Assembly (NCBI GenBank): GCA_964560765.1
Contig: CAZLMG010000025.1
Location: forward strand, 1 to 59,367
From: CAZLMG01 sp964560765
GTDB taxonomy: Bacteria > Bdellovibrionota_B > Oligoflexia > Oligoflexales > CAZLMG01
Length of the DNA: 59,367 nt
Direction of reading: 5' to 3'
Position numbers and translations under genes: made by a program. Below the pieces are notes generated by a model that saw nothing but the letters and a program-made list of their open reading frames with translations, was not told the DNA's origin and did not search any database. Shown piece by piece: positions 1 to 8,966 of this stretch (positions are counted from its first letter, which is position 1; every line of letters starts with the position of its first letter).

Positions 1-3
1 GTC

Positions 4-1170
4 ATGCATAGCGACAGCGGCACAAAGCCACAAAAGGAACGCAGTCGAGTCGCATGGAGCGAACTAACCTCCTGGCTGCGCATGCTACGAGAGCAGCAGC
101 TCGAAGCTCTTGAACTCCTAACGGCCGCCGGAATTTCCGCCCGGCAAACTGCAACCGACCAGCGCGACGCCACGACTCAACAAGAGCAACTGGCCCAACA
201 AATGCGTAAACTCCAAGAGACTTTGAAGGAAGCCAATCCGGCCAGCATGAACGAGTCCATCACCAACGTCACCACGGCCATCGGCGAATGCTCGCAGGTC
301 GTGACTCACGCCGCCGAATTGGTGAACGGTCTATCCGGTCGAGCTGAAGCCATTGTCAATATCATCGATGTCATCGATGACATTGCTGAGCAAACAAACC
401 TCTTGGCTCTCAACGCCTCCATCGAGGCTGCTCGTGCAGGCGAACATGGCCAGGGATTTGCGGTCGTCGCGGAAGAAGTTCGAAAACTGGCCGCTCGCTC
501 GACCACAGCCACTAAATCAATGACTGAACTACTCGACGCGATTCAAACAGAAGCCGAAGCGGCGGCCCTGCGCATTGCCGACGGCATGTCTCTCGTAGCC
601 TCGGCAGATAGTCGGGTACGACAATTTCGCACGACCTTGGATCAACTTGGAGAAAAGGTGCGCGGCAGCAACCAGCAAGCGACAGCAGTTGTCGAAGTTC
701 AATCTCAACTGGGCAAGCGAATTCAATCGGCGAGCCAACATGTCGTCAAGTTGGAAACCCGACTGAGTCAAGTTAAACGACTGGCGGAAGACAACGGCCA
801 AACGGGGGCGCTGCTGGCAGCTGAACTAAACCACTTGAACCTTATGCTGGATCAGGTGATCGCCGACTCGAGTCAAGAGCAGTCAGAAATCGCACACGCT
901 CGCCATGTTGCGGCCGAGTCCCTGACAACGGCACGCCAAGCTATGGATAGCATGAACCGATCACAAACAGAGTGGCATCGTGTGCGCACCGACGTCCTGC
1001 AAACCATTCGGGCGGCCCGCGATCACAGCAAAAGTGGCGCCGTATTGACGTTACTCAACCCGCGACGAAAGAGCGCCAATGCTGCCGTGAGGGATCAGGA
1101 ACCATCGGTCGCTGCGGACCATGAACCCATTTCTCCAACTCACGACGGCAAGATCGCGAGGACATCATGA
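4..1170 (+). CDS. Soluble methyl-accepting chemotaxis protein (cytoplasmic chemoreceptor)
   Basis: Chemoreceptor-type protein that should form a long coiled-coil hairpin and signal through CheA/CheW. The highly conserved MCP tip lies at about residues 120-165, with the motifs IAEQTNLLALNASIEAARAG and GFAVVAEEVRKLA. Roughly 100 helical residues precede it and more than 200 follow it. No transmembrane segment, signal peptide or periplasmic sensor domain is visible, so it is probably cytoplasmic. The frame is still open at the left edge of the window, so an upstream start cannot be excluded. Its last codons overlap the flagellin start in an ATGA junction, implying one transcript and coupled translation. 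The function as an MCP-domain protein is secure; the stimulus is unknown. Confidence 0.88.
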   Translation: MHSDSGTKPQKERSRVAWSELTSWLRMLREQQLEALELLTAAGISARQTATDQRDATTQQEQLAQQMRKLQETLKEANPASMNESITNVTTAIGECSQVVTHAAELVNGLSGRAEAIVNIIDVIDDIAEQTNLLALNASIEAARAGEHGQGFAVVAEEVRKLAARSTTATKSMTELLDAIQTEAEAAALRIADGMSLVASADSRVRQFRTTLDQLGEKVRGSNQQATAVVEVQSQLGKRIQSASQHVVKLETRLSQVKRLAEDNGQTGALLAAELNHLNLMLDQVIADSSQEQSEIAHARHVAAESLTTARQAMDSMNRSQTEWHRVRTDVLQTIRAARDHSKSGAVLTLLNPRRKSANAAVRDQEPSVAADHEPISPTHDGKIARTS

Positions 1171-2087
1171 GCTTCAAGGTTACAAACCAAAAATTGACAC
1201 ATAAGCTTGAACGCTTCAATGCCGAGCGGGAAGACTCACTCGAAAAGTTGTCTTCGGGCTCCGTGTTTACCCAACGCGATCCCCGCCCCGCAGAACGCGC
1301 ATTGGCAGAGGGGCTAGAAAACAAGATCCGCAGCATGTCTTCCGCGAAGCGCAACCTGAATGATGGTGTTTCGCTGCTGCAGACTGCCGAAGGTGCCATG
1401 TCGGAAATTAACAACATGGTCATGCGCATGCGCGAGATCACCCTGTCGGGTGCCAGCTCGACCATTTCGGACAAAGAGCGAAGTTTCCTATTTTTGGAGT
1501 ATCAAGCCCTGCATAGCGAGGTGGACCGAATCGCGCAGACCACTGAATTTAATGGCATGCCTCTCCTCAATGGCGAAAGTCCCAAGGCTCCACAGTCTAT
1601 CATTTTTCGCCTGGGATCGCCGTTTCAAGACGAGTCCGGCGCCTCGGACGACGATTTGAACACGATCCGCTTTGAAGGACTAGCTGAAGTCAGCGCCACA
1701 ACCGATGGGCTTGGCTTGAAATCGGCGGCAGACCTACTCGATGCAGCGGCTGATGGTGAAGGATTAGCCATTGAAGATATTGAAGATCTTCTCATGCCCG
1801 ACGATGATAGTTTTTCTACTAGCTTTGACGAAGCAATCGCCAAGCTTTCAACGCAGCGAGCCACCTTCGGTGCCATGCAGGAGCGAATGAACCGCGCCTT
1901 GAGTTATATCGATGTATATTCCGAGAACATCGCCGCCGCGAAATCGAAGATTGCCGATGCGGATTATGCCACTGAGGTTGCAAAATTGGCGGAAAACAAT
2001 ATCCTTGTACAGGCAACCACAGGAATGTTAGCGCAGACGAATTTTGCCGCAGGAATGACCATCAGTTTACTGAACACCCTGCATTGA
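1167..2087 (+). CDS. Flagellin
   Basis: Structural protein of the flagellar filament. The N-terminal about 135 residues match the flagellin D0/D1 region: ERFNAEREDSLEKLSSG early, then the coiled segment up to AEGAMSEINNMVMRMREI and FNGMPLLNG. The last about 85 residues match the C-terminal D1/D0 region and end in MTISLLN. The middle part (about residues 145-215) is short, acidic and variable, as expected for the surface-exposed domain. At 306 residues it is a compact flagellin. The start ATG sits inside the 3' end of the preceding chemoreceptor gene (4-bp overlap), and no independent promoter is evident. A hook-associated FlgL-like role is less likely because both flagellin ends are well kept. 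Confidence 0.9.
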   Translation: MSFKVTNQKLTHKLERFNAEREDSLEKLSSGSVFTQRDPRPAERALAEGLENKIRSMSSAKRNLNDGVSLLQTAEGAMSEINNMVMRMREITLSGASSTISDKERSFLFLEYQALHSEVDRIAQTTEFNGMPLLNGESPKAPQSIIFRLGSPFQDESGASDDDLNTIRFEGLAEVSATTDGLGLKSAADLLDAAADGEGLAIEDIEDLLMPDDDSFSTSFDEAIAKLSTQRATFGAMQERMNRALSYIDVYSENIAAAKSKIADADYATEVAKLAENNILVQATTGMLAQTNFAAGMTISLLNTLH

Positions 2088-2139
2088 CTCGGTCGCGTAT
2101 TGTTGTCGAACGCTGCCGCAACGGGAGTCCATTTCGCTT

Positions 2140-3231
2140 ATGAAGCGCCTGTTTCAGCGCTTGAGTCGGCGGCAGTCCCCCTATGATCTGCAAAGGGTTA
2201 TCAGCCGCCACATTCACAAAGAGTACGCCCGGGCTGAGGGGCGGCTGCACGTCATCTGCGACATCGACAAGACCTACCTCGAAACCAAATTCGAAAACCT
2301 TCGGCAATTGATTCGCATTCCCTTTGAAGCGCCCTCAGAAAAAATAACGGTCGCGGGGGCCAGTGAATTTCTGCTGGCACTGCGCTGGGGCCGCTCGCCA
2401 CCGGATGCCGAAAGCCAGCACGAATACCCGCGGGGATTGCACTTTGTTTCGTCATCACCGCCGCAGCTGCGCGGCACCTTGCAAGCAAAGTTGCGCCTCG
2501 ATGGGCTTGACTGGAATTCCGACACCTTCAAAAACCAGGTTTATAATCTGCGACGCGGACGCATGGACCTGCTTAAACACCACGTGGCCTATAAATCAGC
2601 GGCGATCCTGCAGATTGTCCGCACACTACCGCCCGAATCCCGGGTGATTTTCATCGGCGACAATGCAGAATCCGATTCTTATATCTATTTCGGCATAAGC
2701 GCCCTCCTGACAGGGCGGCTAACACCAGCAGGCTATGCGACCTATTTGACCCAAGCCGGCGTTGACGGGCTCCTGGCTCAAGACTTAGAGCGCTTTGTGA
2801 GTGAGCCACTTACCGCAAAAGTTGCCGCCGTCCTGATTCGTCGCGCTCCTGGCTATTCTTTTGCAGGGCAGCCGCCGCTGAACCAGCTCATCAAGACGTT
2901 TGACAACTTTTACCAAGCGGCGTTGTTGCTTTATGCATGCGATGCCGTAGACGAAGCGGCACTTTGGCCCCTCACACGCCGTTTCCAAAATGTTTATGGA
3001 CTTCCTACACAGAAGCAAGCCTCTTGGTTGCAAGCATTGAAAAAGTGCCAAGAACTTCGCCAGCTACCAACGTCGACTATCGAGCAATGCCTGGCGAAAC
3101 TAGGGGCATCGGCGCAACAAGGGCTGGAAGCATTGCCCGAGGTATCAGCTGCGACCACCGACTTTTTGCAGCAATGGGGAGAGACTGAAATTTTAGCCGA
3201 AGCAAGAAGACTACTTGCCGCTAGCGAATGA
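2140..3231 (+). CDS. App1-like (DUF2183) HAD phosphatase-domain protein
   Basis: Probable phosphatase of the HAD fold related to the catalytic domain of App1 phosphatidate phosphatases. The nucleophile motif CDIDKTYLET is at residues 40-49 (Asp41 and Asp43). A Ser-rich motif II (FVSSSPPQL) lies near residue 104, then a conserved Lys in HHVAYKSAAI, and motif IV GDNAESD around residue 178. The C-terminal half is helical and has no domain I recognise. No signal peptide is visible, so it is probably cytoplasmic. The substrate is not shown by sequence; phosphatidate or another phosphorylated lipid is possible by family analogy. Its last 11 bases overlap the end of convergent nadB. Confidence 0.65.
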   Translation: MKRLFQRLSRRQSPYDLQRVISRHIHKEYARAEGRLHVICDIDKTYLETKFENLRQLIRIPFEAPSEKITVAGASEFLLALRWGRSPPDAESQHEYPRGLHFVSSSPPQLRGTLQAKLRLDGLDWNSDTFKNQVYNLRRGRMDLLKHHVAYKSAAILQIVRTLPPESRVIFIGDNAESDSYIYFGISALLTGRLTPAGYATYLTQAGVDGLLAQDLERFVSEPLTAKVAAVLIRRAPGYSFAGQPPLNQLIKTFDNFYQAALLLYACDAVDEAALWPLTRRFQNVYGLPTQKQASWLQALKKCQELRQLPTSTIEQCLAKLGASAQQGLEALPEVSAATTDFLQQWGETEILAEARRLLAASE

Positions 3232-4834
3232 CACTGTCTTTACGACTGAACGCATCATCCGTAAATGGATAGTCCAGATTGAAATGGATGCCTCGCGACT
3301 CTTTACGCGCCATGGCACAGCGTATCGTCAGGTTTGCCACCAAGGCCAGATTCCGGACTTCGATCAAATTTTCTGTAACTTCATAATTCCAGTAATACTG
3401 ATCCAGCTCGTGCTGAAGGGCCACGATCCGGTCATACGCACGACTCAATCGCTTGTCCGTGCGAACAATTCCGACATAATGCCACATGAGGCGGCGAATC
3501 TCGTCCCAGATATGCGACAGGACGCCCAATTCGTCTGGCGCGACGGCGTTGCCCTTGTTCCAAGGAGGAATGGCCAAAGTGACGTCTTCTTGCGCCGGCA
3601 CGGACAACGCGAAGTCGGCCGCCCGATCCGCAAACACCAAAGCCTCCAGCAAACTATTTGAGGCCAGGCGGTTGGCGCCATGCAACCCCGTACAAGCGAC
3701 CTCGCCGATGGCAAACAATCCCTCGACATTGGTACGGCCGTATTCATCAACGACCAGCCCACCGCACGAATAATGCGCCGCGGGCACCACAGGAATCATC
3801 TGCTGGGTTATATCGATGCCATACTGCAAACAGGTCTCATAAATATTGGGGAAAAGCTGGCGAATGCGCTCTGCGCCAAGATGACGGATGTCTACATAGA
3901 CAAACGCTTCGCCCGTGGATTTTAGCTCCTGGTCGATTGCACGAGCCACAATGTCTCGCGGTGCCAGCGACCCCAGCGGGTGATGCTGTAGCATAAATGG
4001 CTCGCCACGAATATTTTTCAGCTCGCCACCCTCACCACGCACCGACTCAGATATCAAGAAGGTCTTTGCCGCCGGATGGTACAAACAGGTGGGGTGAAAC
4101 TGCATGAACTCCAGATTTGCCACGCGGCATCCCGCCCGCCAGCCCATCGCCAGTCCATCACCCGTAGCCACGTCGGGATTGGATGTATAGAGGTAAACGC
4201 GGCCATGCCCGCCCGTGCATAGGTAAGTCTGGCCAGCCCGGACGGCCAGAATTTCATGAGTACGACGGTCGAAAAGATACGCGCCCAAGCAGCGATTGGC
4301 CCGAAAGTCAGGGGCATACTTATCCGAGGTGATAAGGTCCATGCCGAAAACCTGCTCACGAATCGTGATATTAGGCTCCTGCCGCACGGCTTGAACTAGC
4401 GCTCTTTGCACTTCTTGCCCCGTGACATCCTTGGAGTGAATCACGCGCCGCTCGGAGTGCCCCCCTTCACGCGTCAAGTGATACGGGGTCGACTGCTGTT
4501 CGATGCCGGTCTCGCGGGTAAAGTTAACCCCCAGATCGATCAACTCCTGAATCAAGCGCGGACCGGCACGCACGACCAGATCGACGATCTCTTCACGGCA
4601 AAGCCCCGCACCAGCAGACTTGGTGTCCTCTGCGTGTTTGACAAACGTGTCGTTATCACCGAGGACGGAAGCAATCCCACCTTGAGCCCAGCTCGTTGCC
4701 GTTTCTGCCAATTCACCTTTGGCAACCACTAGCACGCGCGCCTGCTTGGCCAACTTCAACGCCAAAGTAAGCCCAGCAATTCCGGAGCCAATGACTAGGT
4801 GATCGTATTTTTCTTGATATAAACTCTTGACCAT
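3221..4834 (-). CDS. nadB: L-aspartate oxidase
   Basis: FAD enzyme that oxidises L-aspartate to iminoaspartate, the first step of de novo NAD synthesis. The N-terminus carries the dinucleotide-binding motif GSGIAGLTLALKLA. Further family motifs are SWAQGGIASVL, EFMQFHPTCLYHP, RGEGGELKN and HYSCGGLVVDEYGRTNVEGL, followed by GLHGANRLASNSLLEALVF. I chose the ATG at 4834, which has GAGG five bases upstream and gives 537 residues, close to the usual length (about 540). A GTG at 4906 would add 24 residues without similarity. nadA and nadC are not in the window. The gene is divergent from pgsA and overlaps the App1-like gene at its 3' end. Confidence 0.93.
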   Translation of the reverse strand: MVKSLYQEKYDHLVIGSGIAGLTLALKLAKQARVLVVAKGELAETATSWAQGGIASVLGDNDTFVKHAEDTKSAGAGLCREEIVDLVVRAGPRLIQELIDLGVNFTRETGIEQQSTPYHLTREGGHSERRVIHSKDVTGQEVQRALVQAVRQEPNITIREQVFGMDLITSDKYAPDFRANRCLGAYLFDRRTHEILAVRAGQTYLCTGGHGRVYLYTSNPDVATGDGLAMGWRAGCRVANLEFMQFHPTCLYHPAAKTFLISESVRGEGGELKNIRGEPFMLQHHPLGSLAPRDIVARAIDQELKSTGEAFVYVDIRHLGAERIRQLFPNIYETCLQYGIDITQQMIPVVPAAHYSCGGLVVDEYGRTNVEGLFAIGEVACTGLHGANRLASNSLLEALVFADRAADFALSVPAQEDVTLAIPPWNKGNAVAPDELGVLSHIWDEIRRLMWHYVGIVRTDKRLSRAYDRIVALQHELDQYYWNYEVTENLIEVRNLALVANLTIRCAMARKESRGIHFNLDYPFTDDAFSRKDSVIR

Positions 4835-4923
4835 ATCCTCAGCCGTTGACAAGGATGGATTGCCCAGCCTAAATAGTGTACGCTCGACCTGTTTGTCAAA
4901 CTGCACTGGCGACTGGACACTCG

Positions 4924-5511
4924 ATGAATCCCCTTAAAGGAAAAGGCCTCGAATGGTGGAGTGGACTGCCCAATAAGCTGTCCCTCGGACGTTTGGCGGC
5001 GATCCCCCTGCTGATGATTCTCTATCCATGGGACGTCTTTTGGCTGAACGTTCTCTGTGCGTTTATTTTTTTAGCGGCGGCGTTGACGGATTTTCTCGAT
5101 GGTTATATTGCGCGTACCTACCGAGAAGTTACCCAACTAGGCGGCCTGCTCGACCATGTCGCCGACAAGCTACTGATTGCCTGCTCGCTGGTACTCTTGG
5201 TCGGCTCGGGTGCCATGCCGGCGTTCATTGCAAGCTTGCTGATTGCTCGGGAGCTGGCGGTTTCAGGCCTACGTCTGCTCGCGGCAGAGCGCGGCATTAC
5301 CCTGAACGTGAATCAATTCGGCAAGTCCAAGACAGTCGTTCAATGTCTCGCTGTCTTCTGCCTATTTATCAATCGTACTTGGATAGAGTTACCGTTTCGT
5401 ACCGTGGGCATGCTAGCAGCTTGGGTGGCGGTTGGCCTTTCCATTTATAGCGCCTACACTTACTGGCTAGCATTTTGGCCACAGTTCCAAAGTCAGCATG
5501 AAAACAATTGA
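4924..5511 (+). CDS. pgsA: CDP-diacylglycerol-glycerol-3-phosphate 3-phosphatidyltransferase
   Basis: Inner-membrane enzyme that makes phosphatidylglycerophosphate from CDP-diacylglycerol and glycerol-3-phosphate, the committed step to phosphatidylglycerol. The CDP-alcohol phosphatidyltransferase signature is complete: DFLDGYIAR, then GGLLDHVADK, giving the pattern DG-x2-AR-x8-G-x3-D-x3-D. Several hydrophobic transmembrane stretches surround it, and NKLSLGRLAAIPLL is the usual N-terminal motif. The ATG at 4924 gives 195 residues; an upstream in-frame start at 4876 would run into the nadB leader and adds non-conserved sequence. Divergent from nadB with about 90 bases between the starts. Confidence 0.9.
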   Translation: MNPLKGKGLEWWSGLPNKLSLGRLAAIPLLMILYPWDVFWLNVLCAFIFLAAALTDFLDGYIARTYREVTQLGGLLDHVADKLLIACSLVLLVGSGAMPAFIASLLIARELAVSGLRLLAAERGITLNVNQFGKSKTVVQCLAVFCLFINRTWIELPFRTVGMLAAWVAVGLSIYSAYTYWLAFWPQFQSQHENN

Positions 5512-5534
5512 TCTTCATGGCTTGCCATAACGCC

Positions 5535-5658
5535 CCGCAGACCGCCTTCCATGCCTGCCATTAATTCCCTCTAGCCATCCTAAATCATTGACCATTTCGC
5601 TCCGATAGCAACGGAGACGAGTCGTAAGAATATCAACGCTTATTGGCAGGGTCTGCGG
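5535..5658 (+). other. Structured intergenic segment with nested inverted repeats
   Basis: Between pgsA and the next gene an outer pair CCGCAGACC (5535-5543) and GGTCTGCGG (5650-5658) encloses an inner pair CCTGCCA (5554-5560) and TGGCAGG (5644-5650). The two right arms share base 5650. The middle holds a third hairpin, CTCCG (5600-5604) with CGGAG (5612-5616). An RNA copy could fold into a long branched stem ending just before the next start codon. It could be a leader element, a small RNA or a remnant of a repeat. I see no known riboswitch consensus. Confidence 0.4.
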
Positions 5659-5663
5659 CACGA

Positions 5664-6476
5664 ATGAGTCGCCCTCGCACAACGCTGAATTATCATGAAC
5701 GCGTCTGGCAACGTCTTGCCGGAGCGCGGCGGCTCGCCGCCATCGAAACGGCCAGTGGCGTCACCTTGCAGCCTGAGCCTGCTGCCGATAGCGACCAAGC
5801 CTGCCATCTTAGCAGCGACCTACCACAGTACTTCAACACCTCACTTCAAGATGGCCGCGCACAGCCAATTCGCCTTTGGATTTGGGAAGACTCCCCAGCG
5901 ATACCAGAAGAATCCCTGCAGATCCTGCAGTCCAAGGCTGAAATCGGGATTTTGGCGCAACATGTCGATGCCGTTACTTACGCCACCGTCATCGGCGCCT
6001 TACAAGCATGTCGCCACCAATCTATCTCGCATTTATCATGGCTGCGTTGGGGTGCTCAGCAACAGCGCTTCTCGGCCGGTCAAGACTTTAAACGCGCGAC
6101 GGAGAGTTCGACATCTCCATGGAAACTGCTGCCCGCTCGCATTCGCGAACAGGCCCGAACGCAACTGGACAAGCTATTCACCCTGGGTTGGCAACCACGA
6201 TATTTTGGTGCCGATGGCGTCATCGCCCAGATCAGCATGGAAATTAATGCCGTAAGTGCGCCCCCCCGTTTGACAGAGATTTGGCAATCCACGGCTGGCA
6301 TGCAGGCCGTGTTAAGCCAGTCCACGACGCAACAATGGAGACTTGACCTCATTCTAGATGGCGCAGAGTCGACACAGACCGAAGGCGATCAGACGCAGGC
6401 GCGATCGCTCATCTTCCTGCCCATGGCAACCTGGGACGTCTCCGCCGGAACCTCGAACTTGCAGCAGACGGGTTAA
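5664..6476 (+). CDS. Conserved-looking hypothetical protein, 270 residues
   Basis: I do not recognise this protein. It is rich in Gln, Ala and Trp, has no signal peptide or transmembrane segment, and is probably cytoplasmic. A central helical region (RIREQARTQLDKLFTLGWQ) is followed by a part that resembles alternating strands (WRLDLILDGA). The ATG at 5664 is taken as the start; a TTG at 5643 lies in the same frame but has no better ribosome site. The next gene begins four bases after its stop, so the two form an operon. Function unknown; codon use and frame continuity support a real gene. Confidence 0.55.
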   Translation: MSRPRTTLNYHERVWQRLAGARRLAAIETASGVTLQPEPAADSDQACHLSSDLPQYFNTSLQDGRAQPIRLWIWEDSPAIPEESLQILQSKAEIGILAQHVDAVTYATVIGALQACRHQSISHLSWLRWGAQQQRFSAGQDFKRATESSTSPWKLLPARIREQARTQLDKLFTLGWQPRYFGADGVIAQISMEINAVSAPPRLTEIWQSTAGMQAVLSQSTTQQWRLDLILDGAESTQTEGDQTQARSLIFLPMATWDVSAGTSNLQQTG

Positions 6477-6480
6477 GCCG

Positions 6481-7044
6481 ATGATGGACGGGTCCTGGGC
6501 ACATTACCTGATCAGTCTTGCCGCCTCGCTGGCGGCACTGATTTGGCATGCCAGAACGCTGCGGACCATACGCCAATGCCCAGTGATCACCGCCCACTCC
6601 GTAAAGCGCCTGTCCGCCGCCCCGCACTTGGGCGTTTGCCTGTTGGCGCAAAGCCTGACTTGGCCCGACTGGAACTTATGGGTGCAACATGGCGGAGTGA
6701 CCATTTGCCTATTGAGTTATGTTCACGCCGGACTGAAATCTCGGCACGATCCTGAGTCTTTGTGGGCGGCTCTGCACAAGCGACTGTTGCTCATCGCGAT
6801 CAGTGTTGGGATAGCCATTGCCTTTATCGGTACGCCCATGCCGCACGGATACGGCGGAGCCATCTTCGCCTTCATGATCCTGATGCGTGCCCAATCACAA
6901 CTCTTAGACCATCTTCGCCGTGTGCTTGATGATTTGGCCCCACTGCGGGAAAAGATTCAGTCCTTGAACGCTCAGCTACACGCTCAGACGATTCTATCCG
7001 CGCCCTCTAGCCCAGAGGCACCCCACTCGATGCAAGCTGTTTAG
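6481..7044 (+). CDS. Predicted inner-membrane protein, 187 residues
   Basis: Unrecognised protein with about four to five hydrophobic segments, for example YLISLAASLAALIWHA near the N-terminus and LLLIAISVGIAIAFIG in the middle. A charged helical C-terminal tail contains LREKIQSLNAQLHAQ, probably a short coiled coil. The start at 6481 is an ATG doublet (ATGATG) four bases after the stop of the preceding gene, so the two are likely translated together. No transporter or enzyme motif is visible. Possible role: membrane partner of the upstream cytoplasmic protein (inference from coupling only). Confidence 0.55.
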   Translation: MMDGSWAHYLISLAASLAALIWHARTLRTIRQCPVITAHSVKRLSAAPHLGVCLLAQSLTWPDWNLWVQHGGVTICLLSYVHAGLKSRHDPESLWAALHKRLLLIAISVGIAIAFIGTPMPHGYGGAIFAFMILMRAQSQLLDHLRRVLDDLAPLREKIQSLNAQLHAQTILSAPSSPEAPHSMQAV

Positions 7045-7130
7045 GCTGCATTACTGGTTTCATCGCCCCGCCCGCCTATGATACAACCAGCGATCGCAAC
7101 GACTCCTGCTTGGCGGAAAGGAAACAACCC

Positions 7131-8111
7131 GTGAAATCCTATGATGTGGTGGCTATTTGCAACGCGCTCGTCGATATCCTCGTCAAGGTAGATGAGCACG
7201 ATATTCAGCGCCTATCGCTGACCAAGGGCATCATGCATCTGGTTGACAGCGAGCGACAAACGCAAATCCTGCGTGAATTCACCGCCAGAGATCACACCAT
7301 TGAATTAGGCGGGTCAGCCCTCAACGCGATGCGCTCGGTCGCCCTCCTGGGTGGGCGAACGCTGTTTGCAGGTATGGTTGGGCAAGATGATTTCGGCCAG
7401 CGCATTGTCGATCGCACTTCCGACCTCGGCATCGATTGCCAATTGAAGGAAATCGCCCACGAGCAAACCGGCACCTGCGTGATCCTCGTGACTCCAGACG
7501 GCGAACGAACCATGAATACTTGTCTAGGCGCTAGTCGGCTATATGATGAGGCATTGGTTCCGCATCAAGCGCTGGAGCGCGCCAAGATCTTGCATTTCTG
7601 CGGATACCAGTGGGATACAGAGGGCCAGCGCCGCGCCATCTATCAGGCCATGGAAGCCGCCAAGAAACACGGCGCACTCATTTCCTTCGATGTGGCCGAT
7701 CCATTCGTCGTTGAGCGTAACGGCCCTGAGTTTCGCGAGATCATCAAAGAATTTGCTGATCTGGTCTTTGCCAACGAGCGGGAAAGCGAGCTGCTGTACA
7801 GCATGCCAGCTGAAAAAGCTGTCCTAGAGATTGCCGCCGCTGGCGCCATCGGAGTCGTCAAGTTAGGCGGACGCGGCGCCGTGATAGCCAACGGCCAGAG
7901 CGTGCAGCGCATTCCGGCTGAAAAGGTCACCGTCGTTGACACCACAGCAGCAGGCGACATGTTTGCTGGCGGGTTCTTGTACGCTTTCAGCCAAGGGCAG
8001 CCACTGGACGTTTGTGGACGCGCCGCTACCGTGTTAGCCGCCGACGTGATCAGTCGTGTGGGTACGACCGTGTCGAACGCCGCTTACGAGCGCGTGCGCC
8101 ATCTATTTTAG
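7131..8111 (+). CDS. PfkB-family carbohydrate/nucleoside kinase (adenosine kinase-like)
   Basis: ATP-dependent kinase of the ribokinase/PfkB fold. The N-terminal signature is visible in ELGGSALNAMRSVALLGG and the C-terminal signature in VVDTTAAGDMFAGGFLYAF, where the Asp of TAAGD is the catalytic base. Overall length (326 residues) and the motif CNALVDILVKVDEH resemble bacterial adenosine kinase-like members, but the substrate cannot be fixed from sequence. The GTG at 7131 is chosen because AAAGGA lies at the right distance; a TTG at 7110 is in frame but less likely. The 3' end overlaps the convergent regulator gene by nine bases (CTATTTTAG). Confidence 0.82.
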   Translation: MKSYDVVAICNALVDILVKVDEHDIQRLSLTKGIMHLVDSERQTQILREFTARDHTIELGGSALNAMRSVALLGGRTLFAGMVGQDDFGQRIVDRTSDLGIDCQLKEIAHEQTGTCVILVTPDGERTMNTCLGASRLYDEALVPHQALERAKILHFCGYQWDTEGQRRAIYQAMEAAKKHGALISFDVADPFVVERNGPEFREIIKEFADLVFANERESELLYSMPAEKAVLEIAAAGAIGVVKLGGRGAVIANGQSVQRIPAEKVTVVDTTAAGDMFAGGFLYAFSQGQPLDVCGRAATVLAADVISRVGTTVSNAAYERVRHLF

Positions 8112-8966
8112 TTTTGCCGGGGTGGCCAAAGTCTTTGGCCGCCCACCCACTCTTGTCGCCGCCACAAAGACGTTGATCACTGTATCGTCGTCGGGCTGCT
8201 GCTGGGCAAGCAGGTCGTCTTGAAACGAAAGAATGTTAGGCACGACCGCCAACATCGGATTCCCCGCCTCTGGGGTGCGCGCCGTTAAGACAATGGAGCG
8301 CATGATGCGACTGTGACTATCCAGATCGATGTAGCGCTCCTGCATTCCAATCGTGTCGCGGATAATTTTCTTGCCAACCTCGGTCGAGTATTTACTCGGA
8401 ATGACGATGTCCTGCTGGGCGTCGCGCACGAGCCATCGACCTGACGCCTCCCGCACTAACCCCACGTCCCGCAGGGCCGCCAAACATTCCATGGCAACCT
8501 CGAGTGAGCATCCAAGCGCTGGATGGAGCGCCTGCACCAATTGCCTAGCCGTCACCGGCCCTAGTACCTTCAGCAACTCATACAACAAGGGCATCTTTGG
8601 GTGAAAAAAGAACCGCACGTCCCGCAACGGACCCTCGGCCTCAACCGACGGAGACTGAGGGTCGGGCTGCGCTTTGGGCAGAGTGGGACGGCTCGTCGCC
8701 AAAGAGCTGCGGACGGCATCCGGGACCAACCCGGAGACAAGGCGCTCATGGGCGCGCCCCTCGATGCCCAGAATCGCGGCCAGGCGCAGCACCAATTCAG
8801 GAGTGAGGGTCTGCCTTCCCGCCAAAAATCTCGACAGAGCCGCATGACTTCGCAATCCCGCTCGCAGCGCCAAACTGCGGATGCTCATACCACTCTTGGT
8901 GCAGGCATCACGTAGCAGCGATTGTGCCTGTTGCTGATTTCTGGCGGGCGGCCTTCCACGCATCAT
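8103..8966 (-). CDS. TIGR02147/DUF4423-type DNA-binding regulator
   Basis: Probable transcription regulator. The N-terminal about 60 residues look like a helix-turn-helix/Xre-like domain (MSIRSLALRAGLRSHAALSR then LAAILGI). The rest matches the family seen mainly in Bdellovibrio relatives and Fibrobacter: FFHPKMPLLYELLKVLG, a winged-helix-like part with LRDVGLVREASGRWLV, and ERYIDLDSHSRIMRSIVLTA. The ATG doublet at 8966/8963 follows GGGAGGA. A consensus promoter lies just upstream with an inverted repeat across its -10 box, suggesting autoregulation (inference). Family members have no well-defined targets that I know of. Confidence 0.7.
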   Translation of the reverse strand: MMRGRPPARNQQQAQSLLRDACTKSGMSIRSLALRAGLRSHAALSRFLAGRQTLTPELVLRLAAILGIEGRAHERLVSGLVPDAVRSSLATSRPTLPKAQPDPQSPSVEAEGPLRDVRFFFHPKMPLLYELLKVLGPVTARQLVQALHPALGCSLEVAMECLAALRDVGLVREASGRWLVRDAQQDIVIPSKYSTEVGKKIIRDTIGMQERYIDLDSHSRIMRSIVLTARTPEAGNPMLAVVPNILSFQDDLLAQQQPDDDTVINVFVAATRVGGRPKTLATPAKLK

